From NCBI RefSeq assembly GCF_014905395.1, contig NZ_BNDT01000004.1, positions 62,001-126,000 on the forward strand: a stretch of DNA of 64,000 bases, read 5' to 3'. Shown piece after piece: positions 6,477 through 16,191 of this stretch. The notes beneath the pieces are model-generated. The model did no database searches, was not told where the DNA came from, and saw only the letters and a program-made list of their open reading frames with translations. The DNA comes from Lactococcus taiwanensis. Its GTDB lineage: Bacteria; Bacillota; Bacilli; Lactobacillales; Streptococcaceae. The translations under genes were made by a program, and so were the position numbers. The stretch's first letter is position 1; each line of letters opens with the position of its first letter.

Positions 6477-8969
6477 TTATTTAAAAATAGCGACATCTTG
6501 TGCAGTCAAGCCAATAAGTGGATCAATACTACCGGCTAAAATGGCGCGTTCGCTTAAGCCCTCCGTAGGATTTGCAACCTCATTTTCATCTTCGAAGAGC
6601 GAAATTTCTTGAGTGTCACTGATGGGATCATCAGTACGTTTTTGCGTAAAAGTTTGTGCGCCAGTTATGCTAGAGTCCTTTTGGAGGTCAGCAGACAAAT
6701 CAGCCTCTTTATCCATTAATTCGGTAGTGATTGGTTGGCTTGACTTCTCAGAAATTTCAGTGAAGCGTTCAATCAAATAGGTTTGACGATTAGCACCTTC
6801 ACGTGCAACAGCTTGTGCAAAAGCTTGTTGTTCCCCAAGTAAAATTAAACTCTGTTTAGCCCTAGTGACGGCAGTATAGAGAAGATTACGTTCCAACATT
6901 CTTGAATAGGAACGAACCATCGGTACAATTACTGTAGAAAATTCTGAGCCTTGGGATTTATGAATGGACATGGCGTAAGCCAAAGTAATTTTGTACCATT
7001 CTGCACGAGGATAGGACAATTCTTGCCCGTCAAAATCCATGACAAGCTCATCTTGTTTACTTTCTGTGTATTTAGCTGGGATCAACTCAGTGATCTTACC
7101 CAAATCTCCATTGAAAACATTGGCCTGCGCGTCGTTGACAAGATGTAATACTTTATCTCCTTCACGAAAATGCAATTCTCCAAGGTTAAACTCTAAGCGT
7201 TCTTCTAAAGGATTAAAAAGATTTTGCAAGAGGACATTCATCGCGTTGATTCCCGCCAACCCTTTATACATCGGAGCTAAGACTTGTAACTCAAAAGGAT
7301 CATTCCCTTTTTTTTGCCAAGCTGAAGCGATTTGCTCGACCATTTTTGGTACAAGATTGGCTCCAACTTCAAAGTAAGATCGATCTGTTTTTTTCATTGT
7401 AAAGTCAGTGGGCAAATGACCATCTTTGATGTGATGTGCTAAGTCGGTGATGGTCGAATCATCCCCTTGTCGAAAAATTTTATCCAACTTAATTGAGGGG
7501 AGAGCTTCGATTTTCAACAAATCTGCAAAAACTTGCCCAGGACCTACTGAAGGAAGCTGATCACTATCCCCTACTAACAAGACCTTCATCGAACCCGGTA
7601 TCGCTTGAAAAAGTTTATGAGCAAGCCACGTATCGACCATTGAAAATTCATCTACAATCAATAAAGCACCAGATAATTCATTTCCCATTGCTTCTTCTGA
7701 CTCATCCTGTCCTAAGCCAAGATGACGGTGAATAGTCGCAGCGGGTAAGCCTGTTAATTCATTCATGCGCCGAGAGGCTCGCCCTGTTGGTGCTGCTAAC
7801 AATATCGGAAAAATATCATCATTGTAGTGCATCGGATCTAGATCAAGCTGATGAACACGGGCGTAAGTTTCAATGAACCCATTAATAATTGTCGTTTTAC
7901 CTGTACCGGGGCCTCCTGTGAGGATGAAAAATTGCTCATTCATTGCGCCTAGGATAGCTTGCTTCTGCAAGGAATCATACGTTATTCCGAGGTCCTTTTC
8001 AACCTCTGACACCACAGTCAGTAATTTTTCTTCTGAGACTTGGTCCCCTTGCCGTCTTGTCAGCGCCGTCAAAGATTGACGGATGCCATCTTCGGCAAAG
8101 TAAAGGGAATTTTCAAAAATTTTGGTTCCCTCTTGTTGTACCTTCCCATCAATAATTAATTCATTAATCGCCTCAGCAACCTTTACCGGATCGACCTCCC
8201 GATTTCTCGATTCTTCAAGCAATTCGACCGTTTGTTCCAATAAATTTTTGGCTTCGATATAAGTATCACCAGTCGTTGCTGAGTGAGTATTTACGATGTG
8301 TATAAGTGCTGCGCGAAAACGGTTTGCACTATCTGCTTCAATGCCTAGCCGTTTTGCAATGCCATCTGCTGTTTTGAAGCCCACCCCTTTAACATCTTCT
8401 ACCAGTTGATAGGGGTTTTCTTCAATCGTCACTAGTGTTTTATCCTTGTAAAGCTCGTAAATTTGGAAAGTTACTTTACTAGGCAGACCATACTCGGCGA
8501 GTTTTGCCAAGATTTTTTCCATGCCATGATTTTCTCGTAATCGTTTCACAAATGAGTTTTTGCGTGCTAAAGACAAGATACCATCCAATTGCTCAGGCGC
8601 TTCTAAAATCTGATCCACAGTATTTTCTGGGAAAGTTTCAACGATTTTCTCAGCTGTTTTTCTACCAATACCAGGAAATTTATCTGAAGAAAAATACTTG
8701 ATAAGGCCAGCTCCAGAAGTGGGGAGGGCTTTTTCGTACTGACTGACCTGTAATTGTTCACCATATTTTGGATGTTGAGTCAACTGACCATAAAAGGTGT
8801 AGGCATCTCCTTCTACCACATCACCGATAGTACCATTTACCACAATTTCAAGGTCATCGTAGTTTGCATTTGTTTCTTCAATTTCTACTAGTAAGACTTT
8901 GTAAAAATTACTTGGATTAGAAAAAAAGATTGCCTCGATTGTCCCCGTCACATAAGTTTTTTCGGTCAT
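6477..8969 (-). CDS. recD2: RecD2-type ATP-dependent 5'-3' DNA helicase
   Basis: An 830-residue SF1B helicase of the RecD2/YrrC family found in bacteria that use AddAB rather than RecBCD. The N-terminal OB-like and helix-hairpin-helix region (FPGIGRKTAEKIVETFP near 100, VKGVGFKTADGIAKRLG near 195) precedes Walker A GGPGTGKTTI near residue 351, Walker B LLIVDEFSMVD, LLVGDSDQLPSVGPG, and the late motifs YAMSIHKSQGSEF and YTAVTRAKQSLILLG. It acts in replication-coupled repair and mutation control. The last 110 residues form an acidic, poorly conserved tail. Its start overlaps the upstream phosphatase stop by 4 bases (ATGA), indicating translational coupling. Confidence 0.93.
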   Translation of the reverse strand: MTEKTYVTGTIEAIFFSNPSNFYKVLLVEIEETNANYDDLEIVVNGTIGDVVEGDAYTFYGQLTQHPKYGEQLQVSQYEKALPTSGAGLIKYFSSDKFPGIGRKTAEKIVETFPENTVDQILEAPEQLDGILSLARKNSFVKRLRENHGMEKILAKLAEYGLPSKVTFQIYELYKDKTLVTIEENPYQLVEDVKGVGFKTADGIAKRLGIEADSANRFRAALIHIVNTHSATTGDTYIEAKNLLEQTVELLEESRNREVDPVKVAEAINELIIDGKVQQEGTKIFENSLYFAEDGIRQSLTALTRRQGDQVSEEKLLTVVSEVEKDLGITYDSLQKQAILGAMNEQFFILTGGPGTGKTTIINGFIETYARVHQLDLDPMHYNDDIFPILLAAPTGRASRRMNELTGLPAATIHRHLGLGQDESEEAMGNELSGALLIVDEFSMVDTWLAHKLFQAIPGSMKVLLVGDSDQLPSVGPGQVFADLLKIEALPSIKLDKIFRQGDDSTITDLAHHIKDGHLPTDFTMKKTDRSYFEVGANLVPKMVEQIASAWQKKGNDPFELQVLAPMYKGLAGINAMNVLLQNLFNPLEERLEFNLGELHFREGDKVLHLVNDAQANVFNGDLGKITELIPAKYTESKQDELVMDFDGQELSYPRAEWYKITLAYAMSIHKSQGSEFSTVIVPMVRSYSRMLERNLLYTAVTRAKQSLILLGEQQAFAQAVAREGANRQTYLIERFTEISEKSSQPITTELMDKEADLSADLQKDSSITGAQTFTQKRTDDPISDTQEISLFEDENEVANPTEGLSERAILAGSIDPLIGLTAQDVAIFK

Positions 8970-9559
8970 AACTTTTCATCCCAAACTTTTAATTCAAAAC
9001 CATGCGCCACATTTTCTAAAATGGTTATTGTATTATTGGCGAGTCCCCCCACAGCCCGAAGTTCGGAAATGCTATAACCTGCTAAATGGCGCATTCCTGC
9101 TGTACCAGATGCCCCGTGTCCTACAAGTAAAACATTTTCAGCATCAGATTGGAGAAGCTCCTCAGCGAGTGAATCAAAACGTCTCAAAACCGACGCAACA
9201 GATTCTGCTCCAAAAGCAGATCCATCAAACTGGTCCAGCTGAAATCGTGAATCATGCATTGCTTTAGGATATTTGGCGATAGCATCTTGAATATACCAGC
9301 CTTCCAACTCGCCAAAATTCCACTCTGACAAACGTTGATCAGAGCTGACAGGAGCATCAGTTAACAAATGAGCCGTCGTCAATGCGCGAGGTTGAGGGCT
9401 AGATAAAACTTGATCAAATTTGATGACAGACAGATGTTTACGGACACGTGCTATCGCTTCATAAGACTCTGGCAATAATGGTGAATCTCCTTTTTGTCCC
9501 TGTAAACGTCGTGCCAAGTTCCACTCCGTCCTACCATGTCGTACAAAATAAATTTTCAC
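8966..9559 (-). CDS. Histidine phosphatase family protein (phosphoglycerate mutase-like)
   Basis: A 197-residue member of the two-histidine phosphatase superfamily: phospho-accepting RHGRTEWN at residue 8, SSPQPRALTTA near 60, and the second catalytic His in LLVGHGASG near 145. The family includes cofactor-dependent phosphoglycerate mutases and many small-molecule phosphatases. The short length points to a GpmB/PhoE-type phosphatase rather than the glycolytic enzyme. The start is GTG at 9559, with GAGG supplied by the end of pheA, 3 bases away. It follows pheA in the aromatic operon and overlaps recD2. Confidence 0.8.
   Translation of the reverse strand: MKIYFVRHGRTEWNLARRLQGQKGDSPLLPESYEAIARVRKHLSVIKFDQVLSSPQPRALTTAHLLTDAPVSSDQRLSEWNFGELEGWYIQDAIAKYPKAMHDSRFQLDQFDGSAFGAESVASVLRRFDSLAEELLQSDAENVLLVGHGASGTAGMRHLAGYSISELRAVGGLANNTITILENVAHGFELKVWDEKL
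9344..9361. repeat. Degenerate dispersed palindrome (spacer AGGAGC, one mismatch), intragenic
   Basis: GCTGAC-N6-ATCAGT; GTCAG reads ATCAG. It encodes Thr-Asp-Ala-Pro-Val-Ser in the phosphatase gene. Confidence 0.4.
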
Positions 9560-9562
9560 TTC

Positions 9563-10402
9563 TTACACCTCATCTACTGCATATACTAAATAATCCCCTA
9601 ATACCCGTACTTGTACCCCTAAGGTCACAAGTTCTTCAATAGCAAAGGGGATTTTGGATCGATTTTCTTTATTATTGACGACATCAATCACAAAGAAATA
9701 TTGTCCCAATTGTGTTTTCAAAGGACGTGATTCAATTTTTGTCATATCAATATCACGCCAGGCAAATACTGAAATTGCTTTATGTAAGGCCCCCGGTAAG
9801 TTATGGGGTAAAGTCAAAGCTAAACTGACTTTTTGGCCTTGCACAGGTAAATCAAATCTCTGCTTATCTTTTCCTAATAACCAAAATCTCGTAGTATTTT
9901 GTGCGCTATCTTGGATATTTTCAGCTAATATTTCTAAGTCAAACATCTCAGCTGCTTGATAATTAGCTACCGCAGCAATTGGTCGCTCTGGATGTTGCTG
10001 GACAAACTCTGCTGCTGCTGAAGTCGACGGCATCACCTGTACTTGGGCATAGGGGTAATGTGCGCGAAGATAGTTTCTTGTTTGAGCTAAGGCCTGCGGA
10101 TGCGAATAAATCAGCTCAAGAGGTTGTTTCGAGGCGTGTCCCAATAAATTTTGAGAAATGGGTAGGGTAAACTCTCCCACTACATCTGCTTTAGAATCAT
10201 GAAAAAGCTTATCAATACTCATAGTGACAGAGCCTTCTGTAGAGTTTTCAATAGGAATCAATGCAAAATCACAGCAGGCTTGCTCATATGCTTCAATAAC
10301 TTCTATAATCGAATCATAGGCACACCGCTTATCCGTGGGGAAGGCGTATTCTGCAACAACTGAACAAAATGAGCCGCGCGGCCCCAAATAAGCTACTTTC
10401 AT
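9563..10402 (-). CDS. pheA: Prephenate dehydratase
   Basis: A 279-residue monofunctional prephenate dehydratase that makes phenylpyruvate for phenylalanine synthesis. The N-terminal periplasmic-binding-like catalytic lobes begin VAYLGPRGSFCSVVAEYAF; the catalytic Thr-Arg-Phe motif is in NTTRFWLLG near residue 170. A C-terminal ACT domain (residues about 190-275) carries ESRPLKTQLGQYFFVID, the phenylalanine-binding allosteric site. Length is standard (about 280). It follows aroK with no gap, as the distal part of the tyrA-aroA-aroK-pheA series. Confidence 0.95.
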   Translation of the reverse strand: MKVAYLGPRGSFCSVVAEYAFPTDKRCAYDSIIEVIEAYEQACCDFALIPIENSTEGSVTMSIDKLFHDSKADVVGEFTLPISQNLLGHASKQPLELIYSHPQALAQTRNYLRAHYPYAQVQVMPSTSAAAEFVQQHPERPIAAVANYQAAEMFDLEILAENIQDSAQNTTRFWLLGKDKQRFDLPVQGQKVSLALTLPHNLPGALHKAISVFAWRDIDMTKIESRPLKTQLGQYFFVIDVVNNKENRSKIPFAIEELVTLGVQVRVLGDYLVYAVDEV

Positions 10403-10891
10403 TTATTCATTCCTCCACTTATTTTGTATCTCAGCTACTATTTCTTCTGGGGACTTTTGGGCAACTTCAACCACTAAATCAGCAACCGCCTCATAATATT
10501 TTTGGCGTTGTTCAAACAAATCTTTTGCTTTAGTTTTATCTTGAGCTAAAGGTCGATTCGTCAGGTCATCATTGATAATTCTCTGCCAGAGTGTATCAAA
10601 ATCTGAGGTTAAATAAACGACTTGTGAGTGGGCTGCCAAGGCTGTTCTATTTTTTTCATTTTCAACGATTCCACCACCAGTGGCGATAATCCAATCTTTT
10701 TCGATCACTTCTTGAAAAATTTCATTTTCCACTTTACGGAATTCTAGTTCGCTAAATTCTGCAAAAAAATCAGCGATAGGCATTCCAATACGTGATTCAA
10801 TCAATTGATCTAAATCTACCACCTTTTTTCCTAAACGTTTAGCAATGGTAGATTTTCCAGCACCCATAAAACCTATTAAGATGATACTCAT
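10403..10891 (-). CDS. aroK: Shikimate kinase
   Basis: A 162-residue enzyme converting shikimate to shikimate 3-phosphate. The P-loop is GFMGAGKSTIAKRLG at residues 7-21; VVDLDQLIE carries the Asp of the shikimate pocket, FRKVENEIFQE the conserved Arg, and IATGGGIV the Gly-rich substrate loop near residue 70. Typical length. It ends immediately before the pheA start and is 23 bases after aroA, so it is co-transcribed. Confidence 0.95.
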   Translation of the reverse strand: MSIILIGFMGAGKSTIAKRLGKKVVDLDQLIESRIGMPIADFFAEFSELEFRKVENEIFQEVIEKDWIIATGGGIVENEKNRTALAAHSQVVYLTSDFDTLWQRIINDDLTNRPLAQDKTKAKDLFEQRQKYYEAVADLVVEVAQKSPEEIVAEIQNKWRNE

Positions 10892-10914
10892 TTTAGCCTT
10901 TTCCTTTAGATTTC

Positions 10915-12213
<1,299 letters not shown>

Positions 12214-12237
12214 CTATCCTAAACGTTTTTAGTATTT

Positions 12238-12246
12238 ATTATAACA
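12238..12246 (-). promoter_or_regulatory. Internal extended -10 promoter for aroA
   Basis: TGTTATAAT on the minus strand, about 28 bases before the aroA ATG, with no good -35. Confidence 0.45.
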
Positions 12247-12249
12247 TAA

Positions 12250-12268
12250 AAGGGCGCTAAGCACCCTT
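12250..12268 (-). terminator. Hairpin between tyrA and aroA, possible partial terminator
   Basis: AAGGGtGC-TTA-GCgCCCTT with one mismatch, followed by TTATG on the minus strand. The T run is short, so it may only attenuate or process the message. Confidence 0.35.
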
Positions 12269-12297
12269 ACTGCTAATAGGTCCATCTTGTGAAGCGC

Positions 12298-13365
12298 TCA
12301 CGCTCTGACTTCAAAATCTGTCGCTAACTGTATGATTTGATAAGCACGCTCCAAATCTGTTTCCGTTTTAAAGCTAATTTGAAGTTGCCCATGCGTATCT
12401 TCACGATTTTCCTCATTTATTTTAATATTTGTGATAGAAAAATCTTGGAGTAAGGCGAGAATACGCAGAACTACACCTTTTTCATCGGGGATAGCTACAA
12501 ATAAATCATAAAAGTTCGGAATCGCTCCACGATGGATTTCCATGTTTTGTCGGATGGATTTGCCTTCGTCAAAAAAATGCTTCAACCCTTTTTCATCTTG
12601 TGCTTTTATTTTGACACTTAAAGCGTCCAATTGTTCTTTGAAGGTTTCTATTCGCTCTATAATAACATCTGGATTTGATAAAAGTATTCCTGTCCACATC
12701 GTGCTATCGGCTTCTGCAATTCGAGTCATGTCTCGAAAACCACCAGCCCCTAATTGTCTAACCAAGGGATGAGTTACGGCATATTCTTCTGCTTGAAGTA
12801 CTAAACTCGAAGCGAGGATATGAGGAAAATGAGAAACCTGTCCCGTGACCTGATCGTGTTCTTTAGGATTAACGATAATGAACTTTGCTCCTAAACCTTT
12901 TAATAAATCTCGGAGTGCTACGTTTTCTTCCGTCAAGACATAATAGGCATTTTCAAAAAGATGCACATCCGCTGCTCTTACACCTGATTTATGTGAACCA
13001 GCCATTGGATGCCCTCCGACAAAAATTATTTTTTTGGACTCAAATAACTCTTGTGCGAGTTGAATTATCGACTGTTTAGTTGAACCTGTATCGGTAATTA
13101 AAACTTGCTCTTTTAGTTCAAGCTCGGCCAATTCACGCAGCGTCTCTAGGGTCGCTTCAAGGGGGAGGGCGATGAGGATGATATCAGCTTGTTCAGCTGA
13201 ACAAAGGTTAGGTGCTGCATGATCAATAATCGTTTGCTCTAAAGCAATCGTTTGAACTTCTGGTCGATCATAGCCCCATATTTCATAGTGTGGATGTGCA
13301 CGCTTAATGCCAAGGGCTATGGAGCCTCCAATTAAGCCCAAACCAATAATCAGTATTTTCTTCAT
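12298..13365 (-). CDS. tyrA: Prephenate dehydrogenase
   Basis: A 355-residue NAD-dependent enzyme converting prephenate to 4-hydroxyphenylpyruvate for tyrosine. The Rossmann motif is [14 protein letters not shown] at residues 6-19; the catalytic region [14 protein letters not shown] holds the conserved His near 135; [14 protein letters not shown] is the helical-domain signature. Residues about 285-355 form an ACT domain typical of Firmicute TyrA. It begins 4 bases after the sensor kinase stop, so transcription of the kinase operon should run into the aromatic genes. Confidence 0.93.
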   Translation of the reverse strand: MKKILIIGLGLIGGSIALGIKRAHPHYEIWGYDRPEVQTIALEQTIIDHAAPNLCSAEQADIILIALPLEATLETLRELAELELKEQVLITDTGSTKQSIIQLAQELFESKKIIFVGGHPMAGSHKSGVRAADVHLFENAYYVLTEENVALRDLLKGLGAKFIIVNPKEHDQVTGQVSHFPHILASSLVLQAEEYAVTHPLVRQLGAGGFRDMTRIAEADSTMWTGILLSNPDVIIERIETFKEQLDALSVKIKAQDEKGLKHFFDEGKSIRQNMEIHRGAIPNFYDLFVAIPDEKGVVLRILALLQDFSITNIKINEENREDTHGQLQISFKTETDLERAYQIIQLATDFEVRA

Positions 13366-13369
13366 CTTT

Positions 13370-14251
13370 TTATTCTTTCGTTATAGTAACAGTAGTTCCT
13401 TGACCAATGTCTGAATGGATAGTAATTTGAAATTCTAACTTATCTAAGATTAATTTTGATAAATAGAGGCCTAAGCCTGTTGATTTCTGCTGAATCCGAC
13501 CATTAAAACCTGTAAAGCCATGTTCAAAAAGTCGGGGGATATCTTCTTTGAGAATACCGATACCCGTATCTCTAATCTCAAGTTTTCCTGGCTCTATCTG
13601 AATAAAAATCCCACCAGAGTTGGTATACTTGACCGCATTATTCAAAAGTTGTTCAATAGCTAATGTCAACCAACGTTGATCAGAGGTCACCACCCACTCT
13701 CCTTCAATGTTTAGGCTAAGCTCCTTTTGGATAAAAAAAGTGCTGTACTTTTTTATAAGTTCTCGCATAATGTCGGCCATACTTACCTTATCAAAGCGGA
13801 AATCCGTAGCTAAATTGTTAATACGTTGATATTCAAGCAACATCTTAAGGTAATTTTCAAGCGAAAAAACCTGATTTTTTAATTCTTTGGGATCCACTTC
13901 TGTTTGAGTCATCAGATCAATTGCGGAAAGTGGAATTTTCATTTGATGGGACCAAACACGGATAATATCTTCTAACTCTCGTTCTGCTAAGTTCTGCTGA
14001 TCGAGTTTTTTTTGTAAGGTTTGATTATCTTGGACAACAGAACAAATGGCTTGTTGGACTCCTTTCCATCGAAAATAAGAAGAAATAAGATAGATAACAA
14101 AGATAATCAGAGCAAATAAACTACTGTTGAAAAATGCCATCATCGGTAAGCGCCAAAGCCAAAAATTGACGATATAGATTGCCAGCATGAGCAAAAACAC
14201 ACCAATTTGGGGGATTTTTGCTTTTAAAAATTTAAACCAAAGCATAGCCAC
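13370..14251 (-). CDS. BceS-type intramembrane-sensing histidine kinase
   Basis: A 293-residue kinase. Two N-terminal helices (about residues 14-33 and 37-56) have almost no external loop, the mark of intramembrane-sensing kinases that get their signal from a partner ABC transporter. The phosphorylated His lies in [17 protein letters not shown] near residue 108; the ATPase domain shows [20 protein letters not shown] and [12 protein letters not shown]. Its start overlaps the response regulator by 20 bases. The linked BceAB-like transporter (16192-18961) is the probable partner. The general pattern recalls the L. lactis KinG-LlrG/Ysa system; orthology is not established here. Confidence 0.88.
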   Translation of the reverse strand: MAMLWFKFLKAKIPQIGVFLLMLAIYIVNFWLWRLPMMAFFNSSLFALIIFVIYLISSYFRWKGVQQAICSVVQDNQTLQKKLDQQNLAERELEDIIRVWSHQMKIPLSAIDLMTQTEVDPKELKNQVFSLENYLKMLLEYQRINNLATDFRFDKVSMADIMRELIKKYSTFFIQKELSLNIEGEWVVTSDQRWLTLAIEQLLNNAVKYTNSGGIFIQIEPGKLEIRDTGIGILKEDIPRLFEHGFTGFNGRIQQKSTGLGLYLSKLILDKLEFQITIHSDIGQGTTVTITKE

Positions 14252-14903
14252 ATCCTCGTTTTGTCATAATGTGTTGATCAAAGCCAATTTCAGAAAGTTT
14301 TTTACGCAGGCGAGTCATTTTTACATTCAGCGTGTTCGTATCAATGAACTCATCTGTTTGCCAAAGCTCTTGCAATATTTTTTCTTTCGTAACGACTTGT
14401 CCATTTGCTCGAAAAAGTAAGGTTAAAATCTTGTTTTCAGAACTGGTCAACTCTACTTCTAACTGTTCGTTCTCCTCTTTTAAAATCAGTGTATTTTCAG
14501 TTAGAAAATAATCCGCAAACTCTAATTTTTCAGCACCAGCGAAGGCATAAGTTCTGCGAAGGAGGGCTTTAATTTTAGCAGTGAGAATTTCTAGGGAAAA
14601 TGGTTTAGTGACAAAATCATCAGCCCCTTGATTCATTGCTGTAATTTGATTCATGTCATCCGAGGAAGAGGAAATAAAAATAATGGGGATTTGTGAAACT
14701 TTGCGAAGCTCATTTGTCCAATAAAAGCCACTGTAAAACGGAAGCCCGATATCCATCAAAACAAGATCAGCATTGAATTCCAAAATTTCCTGCTTTACCG
14801 CTCTAAAATTAGCCACACTCCGAACTTGGAATTCATTTTTTAGTGCGGAGGTGATGGCTTTGACGATAATTTGGTCATCTTCTACAATAAATATTTTTGC
14901 CAT
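14232..14903 (-). CDS. OmpR/BceR-family response regulator
   Basis: A 223-residue regulator: receiver domain with DD at residues 9-10, phospho-acceptor Asp in LVLMDIGLPFYSG near 52 and Lys in DDFVTKPF near 101; C-terminal winged helix from about 130 (LTSSENKILTLLFRANG, DTNTLNVKMTRLRKKL). It overlaps the kinase gene. Members of this group activate the operon of the linked ABC transporter by binding an inverted repeat near TNACA-N4-TGTAA, and a close match lies in front of the yxeA-like gene at 19623-19642. Confidence 0.92.
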   Translation of the reverse strand: MAKIFIVEDDQIIVKAITSALKNEFQVRSVANFRAVKQEILEFNADLVLMDIGLPFYSGFYWTNELRKVSQIPIIFISSSSDDMNQITAMNQGADDFVTKPFSLEILTAKIKALLRRTYAFAGAEKLEFADYFLTENTLILKEENEQLEVELTSSENKILTLLFRANGQVVTKEKILQELWQTDEFIDTNTLNVKMTRLRKKLSEIGFDQHIMTKRGCGYALV

Positions 14904-14906
14904 GAT

Positions 14907-15971
14907 CTAGTCTTCCTTTCTTAGATTTATTTGTGAAATTATCTGTGTTCCACTAATACGTTCATACCAGAGTCTTCTTGTTTTTGAAAAACTTGCTACA
15001 AGTAAATCAAATAAAGGAAGAATCATCAGCGCAAGAAAAAGTAGAATGAGGAGGTAATTCTGTGCTAACTGCTCATGCGGAATCGTTCCTGAACGTTCCA
15101 AAAAATACCCTTCTAAGCCAACCGGTATAAAACTAACACAAAACAAAATTTGTCTTATCAAAACTCGAAAACGATTTTTTCCATCAATCTTAATTTTGAG
15201 CACCATTTGTCCTAGGGTCGCTTTGAAAAGAATTGGGATGAGAAGGAGAAGGACTGCTTGTGCCACATAAGGTTGAGGTAAAAATATTCCAACAATCGAG
15301 ATGAGAAAAACGTCCACCAATAATGCCGTAAAGCGTCTCAAAAGACTGACTCTAGAAGAAGGAAAATAGGTTGCTTCTAAATCGGGCAAAAAGCGGCTAA
15401 AGAGGACAGCAAAACCAAAGCCAACCAAGCTCCCTAACGTATTAATCATTAAATCGTCAACATCAAATAAGCGATAAGGACGCGGGTAAAGACCGAGCAA
15501 AGCTGAACGTTGCAATAACTCAAAGGATAATGTCAAAAGAAAGCTTAATATCAAGGTTTGTTTGAATGTTCTTTTAAATAAATAGCGAAGATAAAGCCCA
15601 AATGGGAGCGTCAGTAATAAATTAAAAAAGGGCTGAATAAACGTGAAGTTTTTAAGTCCTGCAAGCCATGTTGAAGGATCATCCCATCTAAATGGACTAT
15701 ATAACATAAACTGTTTGACAAACTCGAAAGGGATTAAATTTTGCTTAGGCCCCGTCATCTGCGCTACTTCTTCTACGGGCGGAAGCGGAAAAATCGTCAT
15801 GGCATAGGCGCAAATAAGATATAAAACGAAAGAAAAATTAACAAAAAAGCGCCAAGAATTGACGTGACCATAGCGTCGATACTGGATAATCAGATAAGGG
15901 ATAAGGGCAAGTAATAAAAAAACAAAAAAAAGGAGTACTCCAATTTGGATGGAGTGAAGATAGATAGACAT
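14907..15971 (-). CDS. VanZ-RDD two-domain membrane protein
   Basis: A 354-residue membrane protein. Residues about 5-200 are a VanZ-like domain of about five helices (YAMTIFPLPP, then the polar NLIPFEFVKQFM, and a late FDVDDLMINTLGSLVGF motif). Residues about 215-345 are an RDD-family domain (LRRFTALLVDVFLI, ATLGQMVLKIKI, RVLIRQILF). VanZ in enterococci gives low-level teicoplanin resistance; the mechanism is unknown. It is the first gene of the unit leading into the regulator and kinase (3 bases away), so it probably belongs to the same envelope-stress or antibiotic-peptide response. Confidence 0.8.
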   Translation of the reverse strand: MSIYLHSIQIGVLLFFVFLLLALIPYLIIQYRRYGHVNSWRFFVNFSFVLYLICAYAMTIFPLPPVEEVAQMTGPKQNLIPFEFVKQFMLYSPFRWDDPSTWLAGLKNFTFIQPFFNLLLTLPFGLYLRYLFKRTFKQTLILSFLLTLSFELLQRSALLGLYPRPYRLFDVDDLMINTLGSLVGFGFAVLFSRFLPDLEATYFPSSRVSLLRRFTALLVDVFLISIVGIFLPQPYVAQAVLLLLIPILFKATLGQMVLKIKIDGKNRFRVLIRQILFCVSFIPVGLEGYFLERSGTIPHEQLAQNYLLILLFLALMILPLFDLLVASFSKTRRLWYERISGTQIISQINLRKED

Positions 15972-16025
15972 GGGTTCCTCTCATGTAAGCTAATTAGAAT
16001 CTAAGACCCACAACCAAATAAAAAA

Positions 16026-16040
16026 ATTTTCTGGAAAGGT
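16026..16040. promoter_or_regulatory. Candidate CodY box in the leader of the VanZ-regulator-kinase operon
   Basis: AATTTTCTGGAAAGG, 12 of 15 matches to AATTTTCWGAAAATT. It lies about 12-26 bases downstream of the predicted start site, where a bound protein could block elongation. Confidence 0.3.
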
Positions 16041-16058
16041 GGTCTTTTGTTACTATCA

Positions 16059-16067
16059 TTATAACAA
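16059..16067 (-). promoter_or_regulatory. Extended -10 promoter of the VanZ-regulator-kinase operon
   Basis: TGTTATAAT on the minus strand. It sits inside an inverted repeat with arms TTTTGTTA (16046-16053) and TAACAAAA (16063-16070), a possible operator. Confidence 0.5.
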
Positions 16068-16115
16068 AAACTCGTCCCTTCCTCCTTTTTCTACTTTCAT
16101 AAAAGCAAACAAAAA

Positions 16116-16133
16116 ACTGACAGAACTGTCAGA
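16116..16133 (-). terminator. Dispersed palindrome copy 4 (spacer AGAACT) acting as terminator of the ABC operon
   Basis: On the minus strand CTGACAG-TT-CTGTCAG is followed at once by TTTTTTGTTTG. It lies about 60 bases past the permease stop at 16192, so it should end the transporter transcript. Confidence 0.7.
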
Positions 16134-16191
16134 GCTTACGTCAATTGTTTTAACAACTTTTCGATAAGTTCAGTGGTCCGTCAGTTAATTT

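Noticed and set aside
9326-9345. Near-palindrome TCTGACAAACGTTGATCAGA
   Set aside because: Spacing differs from the dispersed repeat (no GTCAG after 6 bases); inside coding sequence and probably fortuitous.
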